From: CAZWSC01 sp964636385 | Lineage (GTDB): Bacteria; Eisenbacteria; RBG-16-71-46; CAIMUX01 | Assembly: GCA_964636385.1 (NCBI GenBank) | Contig: CAZWSC010000063.1 | Coordinates: forward strand, 1-64,000 | Length of the DNA: 64,000 bases | Reading direction: 5' to 3' | In this document: one piece after another, positions 18,450 through 27,299 of the stretch | Layout of the letters: every line of letters begins with the position of its first letter | Numbering within the stretch: the first letter of the stretch is position 1 | Translations under genes and position numbers: made by a program | Notes under the pieces: generated by a model | The model's input: only the letters and a program-made list of their open reading frames with translations | The model's database searches: none | Told to the model about the DNA's origin: nothing

Positions 18450-18582
18450 CACGAGGCTCGCACCGGCACGAGACGTCGTTTCGACGCCTCCAGGTCGGAC
18501 GGCGCACGTCGGATCGCATGAGTCGGGGCGCGGTCCGGGCCCGTGGGGTTCGGTCCGCCTTGCCCTGCCTGGTCATCCGGCT

Positions 18583-19083
18583 TTGACATCGCCATGCCCG
18601 ACACCACCTCCCCGATCAGCCGGCGTCACTCTCGTCGAGCTCCTCATCGTTCTGGCAATCCTGGGGATCCTCTCAGTGGCGGGATTCTCCGTCATCTCGG
18701 GGCGCACGTCGGAGACCGCTCTGGAAGAAGGGATCAGGAGAGTGGCAGCCGACCTTTCTTACGCTCAGACAGTTGCGGTCGCATCCGGATCCTCCACTAC
18801 GGTGGCATTCGACCCGTCCGATGACAGCTACGCCCTGCTGAGCGGAACCTCTCCCATGCTCCATCCCATCACCAAGCGCAGTTATGCGGTGCGTCTGGAC
18901 AGGGAGTTCCGGGGCGCCGGGTTGAGAATCGTCGATTGCAGCTTCACCGGCGGCGACACGCTGCGCTTCCTGGGCTCGGGGATACCCGCCGCCGGTGGAT
19001 GGGTGACAGTTGGCAGCGGGACCGCGCTGGGCACCCTGGCGGTCTCGTCCTCAACAGGGAGGATCTCGTGGCGCGTTCAGTAG
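18583..19083 (+). CDS. Minor pseudopilin, GspH-like; start uncertain
   Basis: Minor pseudopilin with class III leader site SAG/VTLVE and helix LLIVLAILGILSVAGFSVI, followed by a GspH-type soluble domain (LEEGIRRVAADLSYAQTVAVAS is the conserved post-helix segment). Only two starts are in frame: a GTG at 18430 inside gspG, which gives an implausible ~65-residue leader, and a TTG at 18583, which gives a 14-residue leader but has no ribosome site. I prefer the latter; coupling to gspG may compensate. Position +1 is Val rather than Phe, which prepilin peptidases tolerate less commonly. Its stop overlaps the next gene. Confidence 0.8.
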   Translation: MTSPCPTPPPRSAGVTLVELLIVLAILGILSVAGFSVISGRTSETALEEGIRRVAADLSYAQTVAVASGSSTTVAFDPSDDSYALLSGTSPMLHPITKRSYAVRLDREFRGAGLRIVDCSFTGGDTLRFLGSGIPAAGGWVTVGSGTALGTLAVSSSTGRISWRVQ

Positions 19084-20186
19084 GCTCACATCTGCGCGCG
19101 GGATTCACACTCGTCGAGCTGCTGATCGCGGGAACCGTAGCCGCCATCCTGGCAGGCACGATGGCCTACCTCCTGAGCGACGTGCTTCACCTCGCCTCCT
19201 CGGCACGTGCCGGTCATGACCTCCGCAAGGAGGGCGGGCGGGCAGTCAGCCTGATTCGCTCCGATATCACCGGAGCTGCGGGAATCCTGGCCGCTGCAGG
19301 AGACTCGCTCCTCCTGCTCACTCATGCCGGCGATACAGTTCTCTACTCTCCGGATCCACTCGCCCCTGACACATTGCGGCGCAGGCTCGGTGCGGTTTCG
19401 GGTGCGGTATCCGCGGGCCTCGACAGCGCGCAGTTTCGGATTCAGACCGCCTCCCGCACACACACCCGCGAGGAGATGGCGCCCATCCACCGCGAGCTCC
19501 TGCACGTGAGCTTCGAACCAGGCGACTGGGATGACTGGGCATCATCCAACAACTGCTGGATGTACGAGCCCCGCGAGTACGGAATCACGGACAGGAAGTG
19601 GTGCGCGCAGGCGTTCTGGGAATCACCATCCTGCTTCGGTTTCACACGCGCCTCGGTCCGCGTTCGTGCAAGGGACAGGATCCCTCCGGATGTCGACTTG
19701 ATCCTGGAAATCTACGAGGCTTCCGCGGGCGCCGGTGGGCATCCGGATCGACTGCTCGGACACGGGAAGATCAGCAGGCACGATCTCACGGAGGAGTACG
19801 ACTGGCACACCGTGAACCTGCTCTCCCTCTCTCCCGATCCCGTGTTCCCCGAAGGTCACTACTGGCTTGTCGTGCGTCCGGACGGCCAGGGCGCCCAGAG
19901 CTATGCCGGGCACCTGGAGTATCAACTGATGACCGGGTGTCCCGGCGGTTCCTTCCCGGCCAACGGAATGTGCTTCCGCGAGTCCGGCGATGCCGGCAAC
20001 ACATGGGGATATGGTTCGTTTGCGCATGAGGCCTTCTTCCGTGTGTACGCCTGGCATTCGGTGGACAGGCTCACCGAGGTTACCCGGACACTCACCGACA
20101 CCCTCGGGATATCGTATGCCCTGAGCTTCCGGAGTGGAGACGAGGAGGTCCGCCGTGCGGGGTTCGTGGCGCTTCGGAACCGCTAG
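19068..20186 (+). CDS. Large minor pseudopilin (GspJ-like) with an inserted beta-sandwich-like domain
   Basis: 372-residue pilin-like protein, almost twice the usual GspJ length. GTG 19068 follows AGGGAGGATCTC and overlaps the gspH-like gene by 16 bp. Leader site RAG/FTLVE and helix LLIAGTVAAILAGTMAYLL are intact. Residues ~170-330 hold an insertion with alternating hydrophobic strands (ASVRVRARDRIPPDVDLILE, WHTVNLLSLSP, GHYWLVVRPDG) and several cysteines that looks like a carbohydrate-binding or anchor-type beta-sandwich. GspJ proteins sit at the fibre tip with GspI, H and K, so the extra domain may be exposed there. That function is inference. Confidence 0.8.
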   Translation: MARSVGSHLRAGFTLVELLIAGTVAAILAGTMAYLLSDVLHLASSARAGHDLRKEGGRAVSLIRSDITGAAGILAAAGDSLLLLTHAGDTVLYSPDPLAPDTLRRRLGAVSGAVSAGLDSAQFRIQTASRTHTREEMAPIHRELLHVSFEPGDWDDWASSNNCWMYEPREYGITDRKWCAQAFWESPSCFGFTRASVRVRARDRIPPDVDLILEIYEASAGAGGHPDRLLGHGKISRHDLTEEYDWHTVNLLSLSPDPVFPEGHYWLVVRPDGQGAQSYAGHLEYQLMTGCPGGSFPANGMCFRESGDAGNTWGYGSFAHEAFFRVYAWHSVDRLTEVTRTLTDTLGISYALSFRSGDEEVRRAGFVALRNR

Positions 20187-21426
20187 GCCGCATTCCCCGC
20201 GCATCCCTTGCAGCGGCACCGAATCCGGAGGCATCCTTCCGGCTGCCCTGGTGCTGACCTTCCTGGTCTCGGTGCTGGTTCTCGGGCTCAGCCGCGAGGT
20301 CTCCCTCGGCCTCAAGGTCGAAGAGCGCCTGGAAGAGGGCGCCAGGGCGTTCGCACTCGCCGAATCGGGCCTCGAGGTGGCGGCGCGCATGCCCTTAAAT
20401 GACGATGACTGGCGCGGGACCCTCGGTACCGGAGAGTGGATCAGCAACCAGGCGATCGGCTCGGGCGCCATCACCGTGACTGCCGATGATCCTCAGGATG
20501 GCGAGATCCTTGTACACGGCCCGTCGGGTTCCTCTTCCGCCGACACCGTGCGTCTCGTGGCAACCGCTGAAGTTGGCAGCATCCGTCGCAGGCTCAGGGC
20601 CGACTACGTGCCCCTGCCTCACCCGGCACTCCGTAACGCGATCTTCGGTGAGAAGCTGGTGAGCCTCAAGAACATCTCCATCGAAGGGAGGGTTCGCTCC
20701 AACGAGTCCGTAACGGACAACGGCGGTGTGGACCTGCATGGCCACATAACCACGCGCGAGGGGAAGGATGTGTCGGAGACCCTGCGAGGTCCTTATACGG
20801 AGATCTTCTACACTGACGAGGACTTGGACCTCCCCGAGGTGAACTTCCAGTGGTTCCGCCAGGCGGGTGAAGAGATCCGTCCGCCGACAGGGTGGCTCCT
20901 TGCCGGAACAGTGGTGACCAGGGATCACAATCCGTTCGGGCTGTCTTCACCCCGGGGAATCTACTGGATCAACGCCAGGGGCGCCGACTTCTGCCTTCGC
21001 AATGTGGCTATCGAGGCCTCTCTTGCAATCCTGAACGCCAGGGTCGTTTATGTCGGGGGCGCAGGACACGAGAGCTGTTACTTCCGCCACAGGTCTCCGG
21101 ATCCGGATCGCCTTCCCGCGCTGGTGGTCGAAGGGGATCTCACGATGCGCATCGAAGGCGGGACCGTGGCGATCGGAAGCGCTGGTGGCGGCGTCAGCAT
21201 AACCAGCGGGATCACGGGAGCCGTGTATTGTACAGGCGTCTTCCGTGGTCCACAGCAGTACGGCGAAGGCAGGATACAGGTGGACGGCGCCATACTGGCC
21301 GAAGAGGCGATCATCATGGGCAGCGACTGCCTTGTACGCCACAACCCGGGCTTCACCAGGACCGCCCTCGTTGAGATGGCCAGGCCGGAGCTGCGCCTGG
21401 TGCCGGGCACTGTGAGGACGCCGTGA
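20155..21426 (+). CDS. PilX/GspK-like minor pilin with long beta-rich body
   Basis: 423-residue protein starting at GTG 20155 (GAGGAGG 6 nt upstream), overlapping the previous gene by 32 bp. A hydrophobic N-terminal helix (ILPAALVLTFLVSVLVLGLS) follows a possible cleavage site ESG/GILPAAL; the segment EEGARAFALAESGLEVAA is the hallmark of PilX/GspK-type proteins. The remaining ~320 residues are repetitive, glycine-rich strands (IEGRVRSNESV, LVVEGDLTMRIEGGTVAIG, IQVDGAILAEEAIIMG) resembling a right-handed beta-helix or bactofilin-like fold. It probably belongs to the fibre tip or initiation complex. Assignment to PilX or GspK is not certain. Confidence 0.78.
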   Translation: MRGSWRFGTARPHSPRIPCSGTESGGILPAALVLTFLVSVLVLGLSREVSLGLKVEERLEEGARAFALAESGLEVAARMPLNDDDWRGTLGTGEWISNQAIGSGAITVTADDPQDGEILVHGPSGSSSADTVRLVATAEVGSIRRRLRADYVPLPHPALRNAIFGEKLVSLKNISIEGRVRSNESVTDNGGVDLHGHITTREGKDVSETLRGPYTEIFYTDEDLDLPEVNFQWFRQAGEEIRPPTGWLLAGTVVTRDHNPFGLSSPRGIYWINARGADFCLRNVAIEASLAILNARVVYVGGAGHESCYFRHRSPDPDRLPALVVEGDLTMRIEGGTVAIGSAGGGVSITSGITGAVYCTGVFRGPQQYGEGRIQVDGAILAEEAIIMGSDCLVRHNPGFTRTALVEMARPELRLVPGTVRTP

Positions 21427-21959
21427 CGACCCGGCCGGGAACCTCACGCCCCGAAGCCGGGCTGACACTTGTGGAGGTAACCGTGGCCACCGCCGTACTG
21501 GGCCTTCTAGCGATGGCTCTAAGCGGCTCCGCCCATGTGATTCTGTCCGCCCAGCGCGCTCAGGAGGAAGCCGACCTCGTCAGGGACCTCGGCATCTCGC
21601 TTCTGGATGAGATCACCGCCCTGCCGTTCGAGGACCCCGACTCTGTCACCGTCGCCCTTGGCCCGGAGCCGGGTGAGTGGGAGGAGCCATGGACCCGCTC
21701 CGCCTTCAACGATGTTGACGACTACGCTGTCTGGAACGGCAGGCCGCTCCGGCACAAGTGCGGAACCCCTTTGGGAATCATTGGATACACCCGCGGGGTC
21801 ACCGTGGTGTGGGTTGATCCTGAAGACTTCGGGAGCGTGAAGGATGAGCCGACACATGTAAAGAGGATCACAGTCACTGTCTACAGGTCCGGGCAGGCTG
21901 CCGGGACCTTCGTTGCGTTCAGGGTACAGGGGGGGCGCCATGTTGACATCAGGGGTTAG
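21423..21959 (+). CDS. Minor pseudopilin, GspI/PilV-like
   Basis: 178-residue minor pseudopilin. GTG 21423 overlaps the preceding stop (GTGA). Leader site EAG/LTLVEVT and helix VATAVLGLLAMALSGSAHVIL are present; the conserved tail of the helix (AQRAQEEADLVRDLGISLLDE) and a compact soluble domain with YTRGVTVVWVD fit GspI or PilV. Leu at +1 replaces the usual Phe. With the GspH-, J- and K-like neighbours it completes a minor pseudopilin set of the kind that primes fibre assembly. Confidence 0.85.
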   Translation: MTTRPGTSRPEAGLTLVEVTVATAVLGLLAMALSGSAHVILSAQRAQEEADLVRDLGISLLDEITALPFEDPDSVTVALGPEPGEWEEPWTRSAFNDVDDYAVWNGRPLRHKCGTPLGIIGYTRGVTVVWVDPEDFGSVKDEPTHVKRITVTVYRSGQAAGTFVAFRVQGGRHVDIRG

Positions 21960-23028
21960 AGACCTCCTTTCGCCTTTCCGGAGCGCTTCCGGCACCCTTG
22001 TCGGTATCGAGGCTGGTGAGTCGTGGATGCGTCTCGCCCAGCATGATCCGGAAGCTGATCCGACATGGGCGGAGATCGGGATCCGACATGCAGCCGGTTC
22101 GTCCGATCCGGATGAAATCGGTCCAAGGATCCGACACCTCTGCCGCCAGGAAGGAATCCTGCGACGTCCCGCAGTCTGTGCCCTGAACACACCGGCTGTG
22201 GACTGTTTCCCCCTTGGCCTGTCCCCGGGAGAGGGGGAGGACCTGGACGACCTTGTGGTTGCAGAGGTTCGTGAGCGGCTGAGCTGTCCGCTGGAAGAGT
22301 CGGTAATCGATTACACGGTTCTCCCCGACTCGGTCCGCAAGTCGGCCGACAGCCCCCTGGCGCTGCTCGTGTATACCCTACATCGTGGTGCAGCCGAGGA
22401 GGTGATCCGGAGGATCGAGGCCGGCGGCCTGGATGTGGTTCGCCTGCTTACTCCCGCCTGTGCCCTTGCCGCGCGGATGCCTGACCGTGGTGCGGGCCGG
22501 CGTCACGTTCTGGTTGTAACGAGCGAGGGCGCCTCCTCCGTATCGGTTGTACAGGACGGCTTTGTCCTTGTGGAGCGGATCCTCCCAGGCGGGGCCGAGA
22601 GAATGATCGCGTCCCTGCGCTCGCAGTTGCGCATCAGTGAGGAACAGTGCTGGGTCCTGCTGTCGCCGGAATCGCCGGCGCCTTCCGACATCGACCTGAT
22701 TTCACAATCAGGTGGTATCTCCACGGCTGTGCGCAGCGCCCTGGTTGAGATACTGGGACCGGCGTACCGTGACCTTGCACAGGAAGCGGCTGGATGCCTT
22801 GGGTACTGCGACTCGTTTCTGAAGCCGAAACCCCCCTCCTCCGTCGTCCTGGTCGGCCTCCTGTCGGGGGATGAGACACTGCGGGGAGTTCTTTCACAGG
22901 CGCTGGATGCTCCGGTGACGAACGCTGCGGAGGCCCTGGATCTCCCCGACTGGAAGGTGCACGGTGGAGTAGACACGTTTGCGCCGGCTGCGGCCTGTGC
23001 CCTGTGGGATGAAGGAGGGGCAGCGTGA
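21940..23028 (+). CDS. pilM: PilM-like actin-fold assembly protein
   Basis: 362-residue cytoplasmic ATP-binding protein of the PilM/GspL actin-like family. ATG 21940 is preferred over the in-frame 21913 because AGGGGGG lies just upstream. N-terminal LVGIEAGESWMRLA resembles the first phosphate loop; VLVVTSEGASSVSVVQDG the second; SSVVLVGLLSGDETLRGVL the adenosine region, and the protein ends in a PAAACALWD segment similar to the ALGLA motif of PilM. It should bind the N-terminus of PilN at the inner membrane. Conservation is low overall but position between pilins and PilN supports it. Confidence 0.85.
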   Translation: MLTSGVRDLLSPFRSASGTLVGIEAGESWMRLAQHDPEADPTWAEIGIRHAAGSSDPDEIGPRIRHLCRQEGILRRPAVCALNTPAVDCFPLGLSPGEGEDLDDLVVAEVRERLSCPLEESVIDYTVLPDSVRKSADSPLALLVYTLHRGAAEEVIRRIEAGGLDVVRLLTPACALAARMPDRGAGRRHVLVVTSEGASSVSVVQDGFVLVERILPGGAERMIASLRSQLRISEEQCWVLLSPESPAPSDIDLISQSGGISTAVRSALVEILGPAYRDLAQEAAGCLGYCDSFLKPKPPSSVVLVGLLSGDETLRGVLSQALDAPVTNAAEALDLPDWKVHGGVDTFAPAAACALWDEGGAA

Positions 23029-23606
23029 ACGTTATCAACCTGATACCACCGGATCTGCTGGAGCGGAAGGAGGCAAAACGACGCGCGCGCCACTGGTTGA
23101 GACGGCTTGGCATGCAACTGCTCGTTCTGGCTGCGATCTTCGCCGGGTTCTCCATGTTTGCCAGGGGCCGAAGCGCGGAGGCGACGAAGCTGACACGTGA
23201 CTACGCGTCGCTTCTGGAAAGATTCCGCGGCGCGCAGGCCCTTCTGGATGAACGGGCCCACCTGGAGCAGAGACGGCGGGTAATCCGGCTTCTCCGGGAC
23301 GAAACTCCGGTAACGGCGCATCTGCGCTCCCTTGGGGAGTGTCTTACCAGGGACAGCCACCTCCTCCTGGTGGAGTTCCAGAAGGAGCCTGCTCCTCCTG
23401 GAGTGGATCCAGGGGGCAGATTCCTCCTTCGTGGCCGTGCTCCCGGCCATACCGATGTCGGCGAAATCCTGCGATCTCTTGCGGGGGCAGAGGCATTCGA
23501 GGCGGTGCGGCTCGTTTCCGCACAGGAGCAGATGGGCGAGGGAAGCAGCAGATGGGTCCAGTTCGAGATCGAACTGCGGCTCAGGAAGGAGCAGCCGGAT
23601 GCTTGA
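23025..23606 (+). CDS. pilN: PilN-like inner-membrane assembly protein
   Basis: 193-residue bitopic protein. GTG 23025 overlaps the pilM stop (GTGA). It opens with INLIPPDLLERKEAKRR, the conserved PilN motif that docks into PilM, followed by one membrane helix (MQLLVLAAIFAGFSMFA), a coiled coil and a periplasmic ferredoxin-like domain (LRSLGECLTRDSHLLLVEFQ). It forms the alignment complex with PilO. Length and motif are canonical. Confidence 0.88.
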   Translation: MNVINLIPPDLLERKEAKRRARHWLRRLGMQLLVLAAIFAGFSMFARGRSAEATKLTRDYASLLERFRGAQALLDERAHLEQRRRVIRLLRDETPVTAHLRSLGECLTRDSHLLLVEFQKEPAPPGVDPGGRFLLRGRAPGHTDVGEILRSLAGAEAFEAVRLVSAQEQMGEGSSRWVQFEIELRLRKEQPDA

Positions 23607-24132
23607 GCCACGCAAGGTGGACCTGTTCGGCCGGACCGCCCTGATCCTGCTTCTGGCCGGATTCGCGGTGCTGCTCTCCCGTCAGGCTGTTCAGCCCCTG
23701 ATGGCGGCACGTCAGAACATGGGTGGGTTCCGGGAAGCACTGGGGATCCTTGGAGACGCGGAACAGACCCTCGACAGGCTCCAGTCCGAGATCATGACCG
23801 TATCGTCCGAGATCGAGAGCAGCCAGGGCCAGCTCCCGCAGAGTCTCAGTTTGGATGCATTCCTTGTGTGGGTGGGCTCTGCCGCGGAGAGAACCGGCAT
23901 TCGCGTGGATCAGGTGACGCCCGGGCAGGTGGAGGAACTTGGCCAGTACAGGCAGCAGCGACTGGCATTTCGCGTCACGGGATCGTACTCGGCGATCCAC
24001 CGATTCCTCAAGGAACTCGAAGAAGGAGAACACCTCTCGCGCGTGGAGGGGTTGCGTGTTGCTCGTCTGGGTGAGGGACGGGAGTGCGTTGCGGAAATCC
24101 GGCTCCTGCTCTTCTTCGCACCCGGGAGGTAA
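23599..24132 (+). CDS. pilO: PilO-like inner-membrane assembly protein
   Basis: 177-residue bitopic protein; ATG 23599 overlaps the pilN end by 8 bp. One membrane helix near the N-terminus (TALILLLAGFAVLLS), a coiled coil (LGDAEQTLDRLQSEIMTVSSEIESS) and a periplasmic domain with QLPQSLSLDAFLVWVGSAAERTGI and the PilO-like FRVTGSYSAIHRFLKELEEG. It should heterodimerise with PilN. The two genes share size and topology as in other pilMNOPQ operons. Confidence 0.87.
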   Translation: MLEPRKVDLFGRTALILLLAGFAVLLSRQAVQPLMAARQNMGGFREALGILGDAEQTLDRLQSEIMTVSSEIESSQGQLPQSLSLDAFLVWVGSAAERTGIRVDQVTPGQVEELGQYRQQRLAFRVTGSYSAIHRFLKELEEGEHLSRVEGLRVARLGEGRECVAEIRLLLFFAPGR

Positions 24133-24134
24133 CG

Positions 24135-24704
24135 ATGCCCAGGCAGGATGGCAGGAACGGCGGAAACGCTGGCACAGTCCGCTCCAGGCTTCCCAGGCTT
24201 CCTGGCTCGTTCTGGGGGAACGGAAGCGCCCTGACCCTGCTGACGATTGCGGGATCGGTGGTCCTGGTCCTTGTGCTGGCTGCCATCCCTCAGCGGGACC
24301 TGGGAGGGCGGGGGAAGGGCCCGGCCGCCGATGCCGAGGCAATAAGACGGACACTGGCAATCCAGGCAGGCGAATCGCCCGATGAAGGCGGGGTGATGGA
24401 CGAGAATACGGACTCCCCGGAACTGGAAGCAGACGCAGCGCCAACGTTCCGTGATCTGTTCAATCCTGTCAGAAGGACAAGGCGGACTCCAACTCACAGG
24501 GCCACTGCTGCCCCGCCGCGGCTCCCCCACCTGTCCGGGGTCTTCCTTGACGGCGTGAATCGCGCCGCAGTTCTGAACGGCGGAACCGTGGCTGAAGGAG
24601 ACAAGATCGGCCGCTTCTCCGTACATTCCATTCTCGCAGACAAGGTGGTTCTGGAGGTGGACGGAAAGCTGTACACACTGGACTGGAAGGGCGTGCAGCC
24701 ATGA
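24135..24704 (+). CDS. PilP/GspC-like periplasmic connector
   Basis: 189-residue protein with a single N-terminal membrane helix (ALTLLTIAGSVVLVLVLAAI), a disordered charged linker and a C-terminal homology-region-like domain (LSGVFLDGVNRAAVLNGGTVAEG, then KVVLEVDGKLYTLD), the pattern seen in PilP, GspC and GspB, which contact the secretin N0 domain. GGGAGGTAACG precedes ATG 24135. PilP is usually a lipoprotein; this one instead carries a membrane helix, which is more like GspC. Its ATGA overlap with the secretin gene supports a structural partnership. Confidence 0.75.
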   Translation: MPRQDGRNGGNAGTVRSRLPRLPGSFWGNGSALTLLTIAGSVVLVLVLAAIPQRDLGGRGKGPAADAEAIRRTLAIQAGESPDEGGVMDENTDSPELEADAAPTFRDLFNPVRRTRRTPTHRATAAPPRLPHLSGVFLDGVNRAAVLNGGTVAEGDKIGRFSVHSILADKVVLEVDGKLYTLDWKGVQP

Positions 24705-26017
24705 CAAGAATACTCCGTTGCGTTGCTGCGTCGCTGGCTGCGGCGCTGCTGATCGCACTGCCGGAAGCGGCGGCTTCTACTGCGGATGAGGCCGGTGAGA
24801 AGCACCTTCCGACAACGCAGGATGCTGCTCGTCCAGCCGTCGACACGGAACCGGCACCCGTGACACTGTCTGTCCAGGATGTGGACATCAAGGACGTGTT
24901 GTCGATGCTGTCCCGATCGCGCGGGCTCAACATCATCTGTGAAGATGGCGTTCGCGGCGCGATCTCCATCGATGTCAAGGATGTTCCTTTTGAAGAGGCA
25001 ATGCGCGCTGTAGTGACCATGGCCGGATTCGATGTGTCGCGGCGCGGGAGCATCTACTTCGTGCACAGACCCGAAGACGCGGGGACTGCATCCCCCTTCT
25101 TCCGCGATGTGCGGCCCTTCCGTCTCGACTATGCGAAGCCCGGTGATATCGAACCGGTCATAAAGGACCTGCTCTCCCCCGGCGGAACGGTGCTCAGCTA
25201 CGGCCCGCTGCGTACCGTGGTGGTCGATGACCGTCCAGACGTGATCATGCGCATCGAGCCGATCATCCGCTCGCTCGACACGCCGCCCAGGCAGGTCATG
25301 ATCGAGGCACGGATCCTGGAAGCGCGCCTTGCGAAGGAAATGCGCTTCGGCATCGACTGGTCGCTCCTGTTCTCCAGGGACAATGGTGCCGGAAGCATCG
25401 ACGTCCAGGGGTTCTCCAGATCTCCGGCAGGCGGCGGGGACGGGATCTTCGTGACGTGGGGTGAAGGTGACTTCCGGGGCGCCCTGGAAGGCCTGGAGGG
25501 GATCGAGGAGTTCAGCACCCTTGCCGCACCGAGGCTGCTGGCAGTAGATGGATCCGAGGCCAAGATCATCATCGGAGGCCAGCTCGGCTTCTTCGTGGTG
25601 ACTACCGTGGACAACACGGTCATCCAGTCCGTTCAGTTCCTGGACACTGGCGCGCAGCTTCGGATCACTCCGACCATCGCCGGAGACGGATATGTCCTGA
25701 TGAAGATCCATCCCGAACTCTCGGACGGGGTCGTGCAGGAGGGGCTGCCCTCAAAGACCACCACGGCGGTGAGCACGGATGTTCTCGTTCGCCACGGGGA
25801 CACGCTGCTGATCGGCGGACTGATCCGCGAACGGAATGAGTCCACCCGGCGCGGGGTTCCGTTTCTGGTCCGGATCCCGCTTCTGGGGCGTCTGTTCGGT
25901 CGCACCGTGCAATCCGTCTCACGCAGCGAGGTGATAGTCATGATCACACCCCGAATCCTGGAGCCCGGCGAGCACGCGGCGTATGAGGGGATCGGGCTTG
26001 TGAATACAGGGCCGTGA
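24701..26017 (+). CDS. pilQ: Secretin (PilQ/GspD family)
   Basis: 438-residue outer-membrane secretin with a signal peptide (about residues 1-26). An STN/N0-like domain (VTLSVQDVDIKDVLSMLSRSRGLNI, VPFEEAMRAVVTMAGFD), one N1-like domain (FRLDYAKPGDIEPVIKDLL, RTVVVDDRPDVIMRIEPIIRSLD) and the secretin core (QVMIEARILEA; FSTLAAPRLLAVDG; GDTLLIGGLIRE; VPFLVRIPLLGRLFG; VIVMITPRIL) follow. It is short: only one N1-type domain and no AMIN domain. It closes the plus-strand assembly run. No prepilin peptidase, retraction ATPase or pilotin is in the window. Confidence 0.93.
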   Translation: MTRILRCVAASLAAALLIALPEAAASTADEAGEKHLPTTQDAARPAVDTEPAPVTLSVQDVDIKDVLSMLSRSRGLNIICEDGVRGAISIDVKDVPFEEAMRAVVTMAGFDVSRRGSIYFVHRPEDAGTASPFFRDVRPFRLDYAKPGDIEPVIKDLLSPGGTVLSYGPLRTVVVDDRPDVIMRIEPIIRSLDTPPRQVMIEARILEARLAKEMRFGIDWSLLFSRDNGAGSIDVQGFSRSPAGGGDGIFVTWGEGDFRGALEGLEGIEEFSTLAAPRLLAVDGSEAKIIIGGQLGFFVVTTVDNTVIQSVQFLDTGAQLRITPTIAGDGYVLMKIHPELSDGVVQEGLPSKTTTAVSTDVLVRHGDTLLIGGLIRERNESTRRGVPFLVRIPLLGRLFGRTVQSVSRSEVIVMITPRILEPGEHAAYEGIGLVNTGP

Positions 26018-26093
26018 ACCGCTCACAGGACCCGCAGCATCACGCGACTTGTGCAGCCATGGAGCATCGCGGTTGATCCGGGCCATAATCGTC

Positions 26094-26633
26094 GATCAGA
26101 ACAGCCCGCCCTGCCACAACCGGCGCGCGAATGCGGCGGCTGGCAGGTTGCGAGGAGGGTGTCCTCGAGGATCTCGAAGTAGCCCTTGACTGCCTGGCTG
26201 GAAACCCCGCACTCGCGTGCGATCGTGGAGTAGTTTACCTGCCCCGTGTCCGACAGCGATGCGATCCCCAGGAACTGCGAGAAGACGGGCAGATCTCTCA
26301 CCAGGCCTTCGGCCGCGACCTCCTCCCTGAGGTAGTCGGCGACGCAGGCCCTCAGCAGACACTTCGGTTGCGCGGACAGATATCCAGCAGTGCCGGGAGT
26401 TTCTGGATCTCGTCGATGACCACGAATGGCAGAGGGCCCTCCCCTGGGATCTCGGCGCGCAGCCATTCTGGGGTTTCCAGGTGGCGGCGGAACTCCTCGG
26501 ACTTCAGAAGGTCGAGTCAGAGGGCGTCCGGGTAGGTCGCCTTCATGAGCGTGCTCTTGCAGGTCTGTCTGGACCCCCAGAGGAAGAATGTCTCGGTGCC
26601 CGGATCCGGCAGGGTGATCCTGCGTTCAATCAT
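26094..26633 (-). pseudogene. Decayed AAA ATPase of the DUF4143 family
   Basis: Minus-strand remains of an AAA/DUF4143 ATPase. Reading from ATG 26633: MIERRITLPDPGTETFFLW, then a P-loop reading WGSRQTCKSTL in which the usual Gly before Lys is Cys, then an in-frame TGA near 26520. Reading resumes with a Walker B box FVVIDEIQKLP and hits another stop after the sequence ICPRNRSVC; a second frame then carries DUF4143 material (YLREEVAAEGLVRDLPVFSQFLG ... ECGVSSQAVKGYFEILEDT). The segment between Walker B and DUF4143, including the sensor region, is deleted. Such ATPases are common accessory genes that are often lost. Confidence 0.8.
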
Positions 26634-26678
26634 GGGTTGGCAATGTCATGTAGTTTTCAAGTTGGCAATTGAATCATC

Positions 26679-27206
26679 ATGCCCGGCGGGAGCAGGCGCG
26701 TGGGCCTGCTCCTGCGCAGGAAGGCGAAGACGATCGTGGTCTCCGCTCCCCCGTCGGTGCTGGAGCAGTGGAAAGGGGATCTGGAAGACCGACTCCGCTA
26801 CACCCCCTCCGACTGCTTCGAGACCTTCCCCTTCCCCGATGGCTGGCAATCGCACCCCGCGCTCGAATCCGCAGGGGCCGAGTACTACGAACTCCGCGCC
26901 GGACTCATGGTCCGCAATCACGAGGGGCTGAACAGGACATACAACCGCTTCCACCACCCGGACGAGGCCGACCCCGCTATCCTGCGGCTGCGCGAGCTTC
27001 ACGCTGCGATGGACCGCGCCGTGCTCGACGCGTACGGCTGGCCCGACGATGTGCGCGACGAGGTGCTGGCGTGGAGCTGGCGGCACGATCTTCGGAGAGG
27101 GCGCTTTGCTCTGCTCGCAACGACAGCGGTTGTCGTACCCCTGGAGGTAGGGTTTGGGTATGGGGGGTGGGGCGTGAAGTCTCTGAAGACCCAGATTAGA
27201 GGTTAG
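26679..27206 (+). pseudogene. Fusion remnant: helicase piece joined to a type IIG-like methyltransferase C-terminus
   Basis: 175-codon frame made of two unrelated pieces. Residues ~10-32 (LLRRKAKTIVVSAPPSVLEQW) resemble the region after the Walker A of SNF2-type helicases found in restriction and DISARM loci. From residue ~38 (YTPSDCFETFPFPDGW, YYELRAGLMVRNHEGLNRTYN, LRELHAAMDRAVLDAYGWPDD) it matches the target-recognition and tail segment of class IIG/Eco57I-like DNA methyltransferases. The final 40 residues look out of frame. I infer a large internal deletion that joined neighbouring defence genes, leaving no catalytic motif of either. Confidence 0.65.
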
Positions 27207-27299
27207 AGTTTCCGGTGCTGAGTCGGGAGATGGCGACTGGTCGGTTCTGCGTCAGAGAGCTGTCATCTATCCGACCCCGGTGCAAGAGAGGAGTACTTA

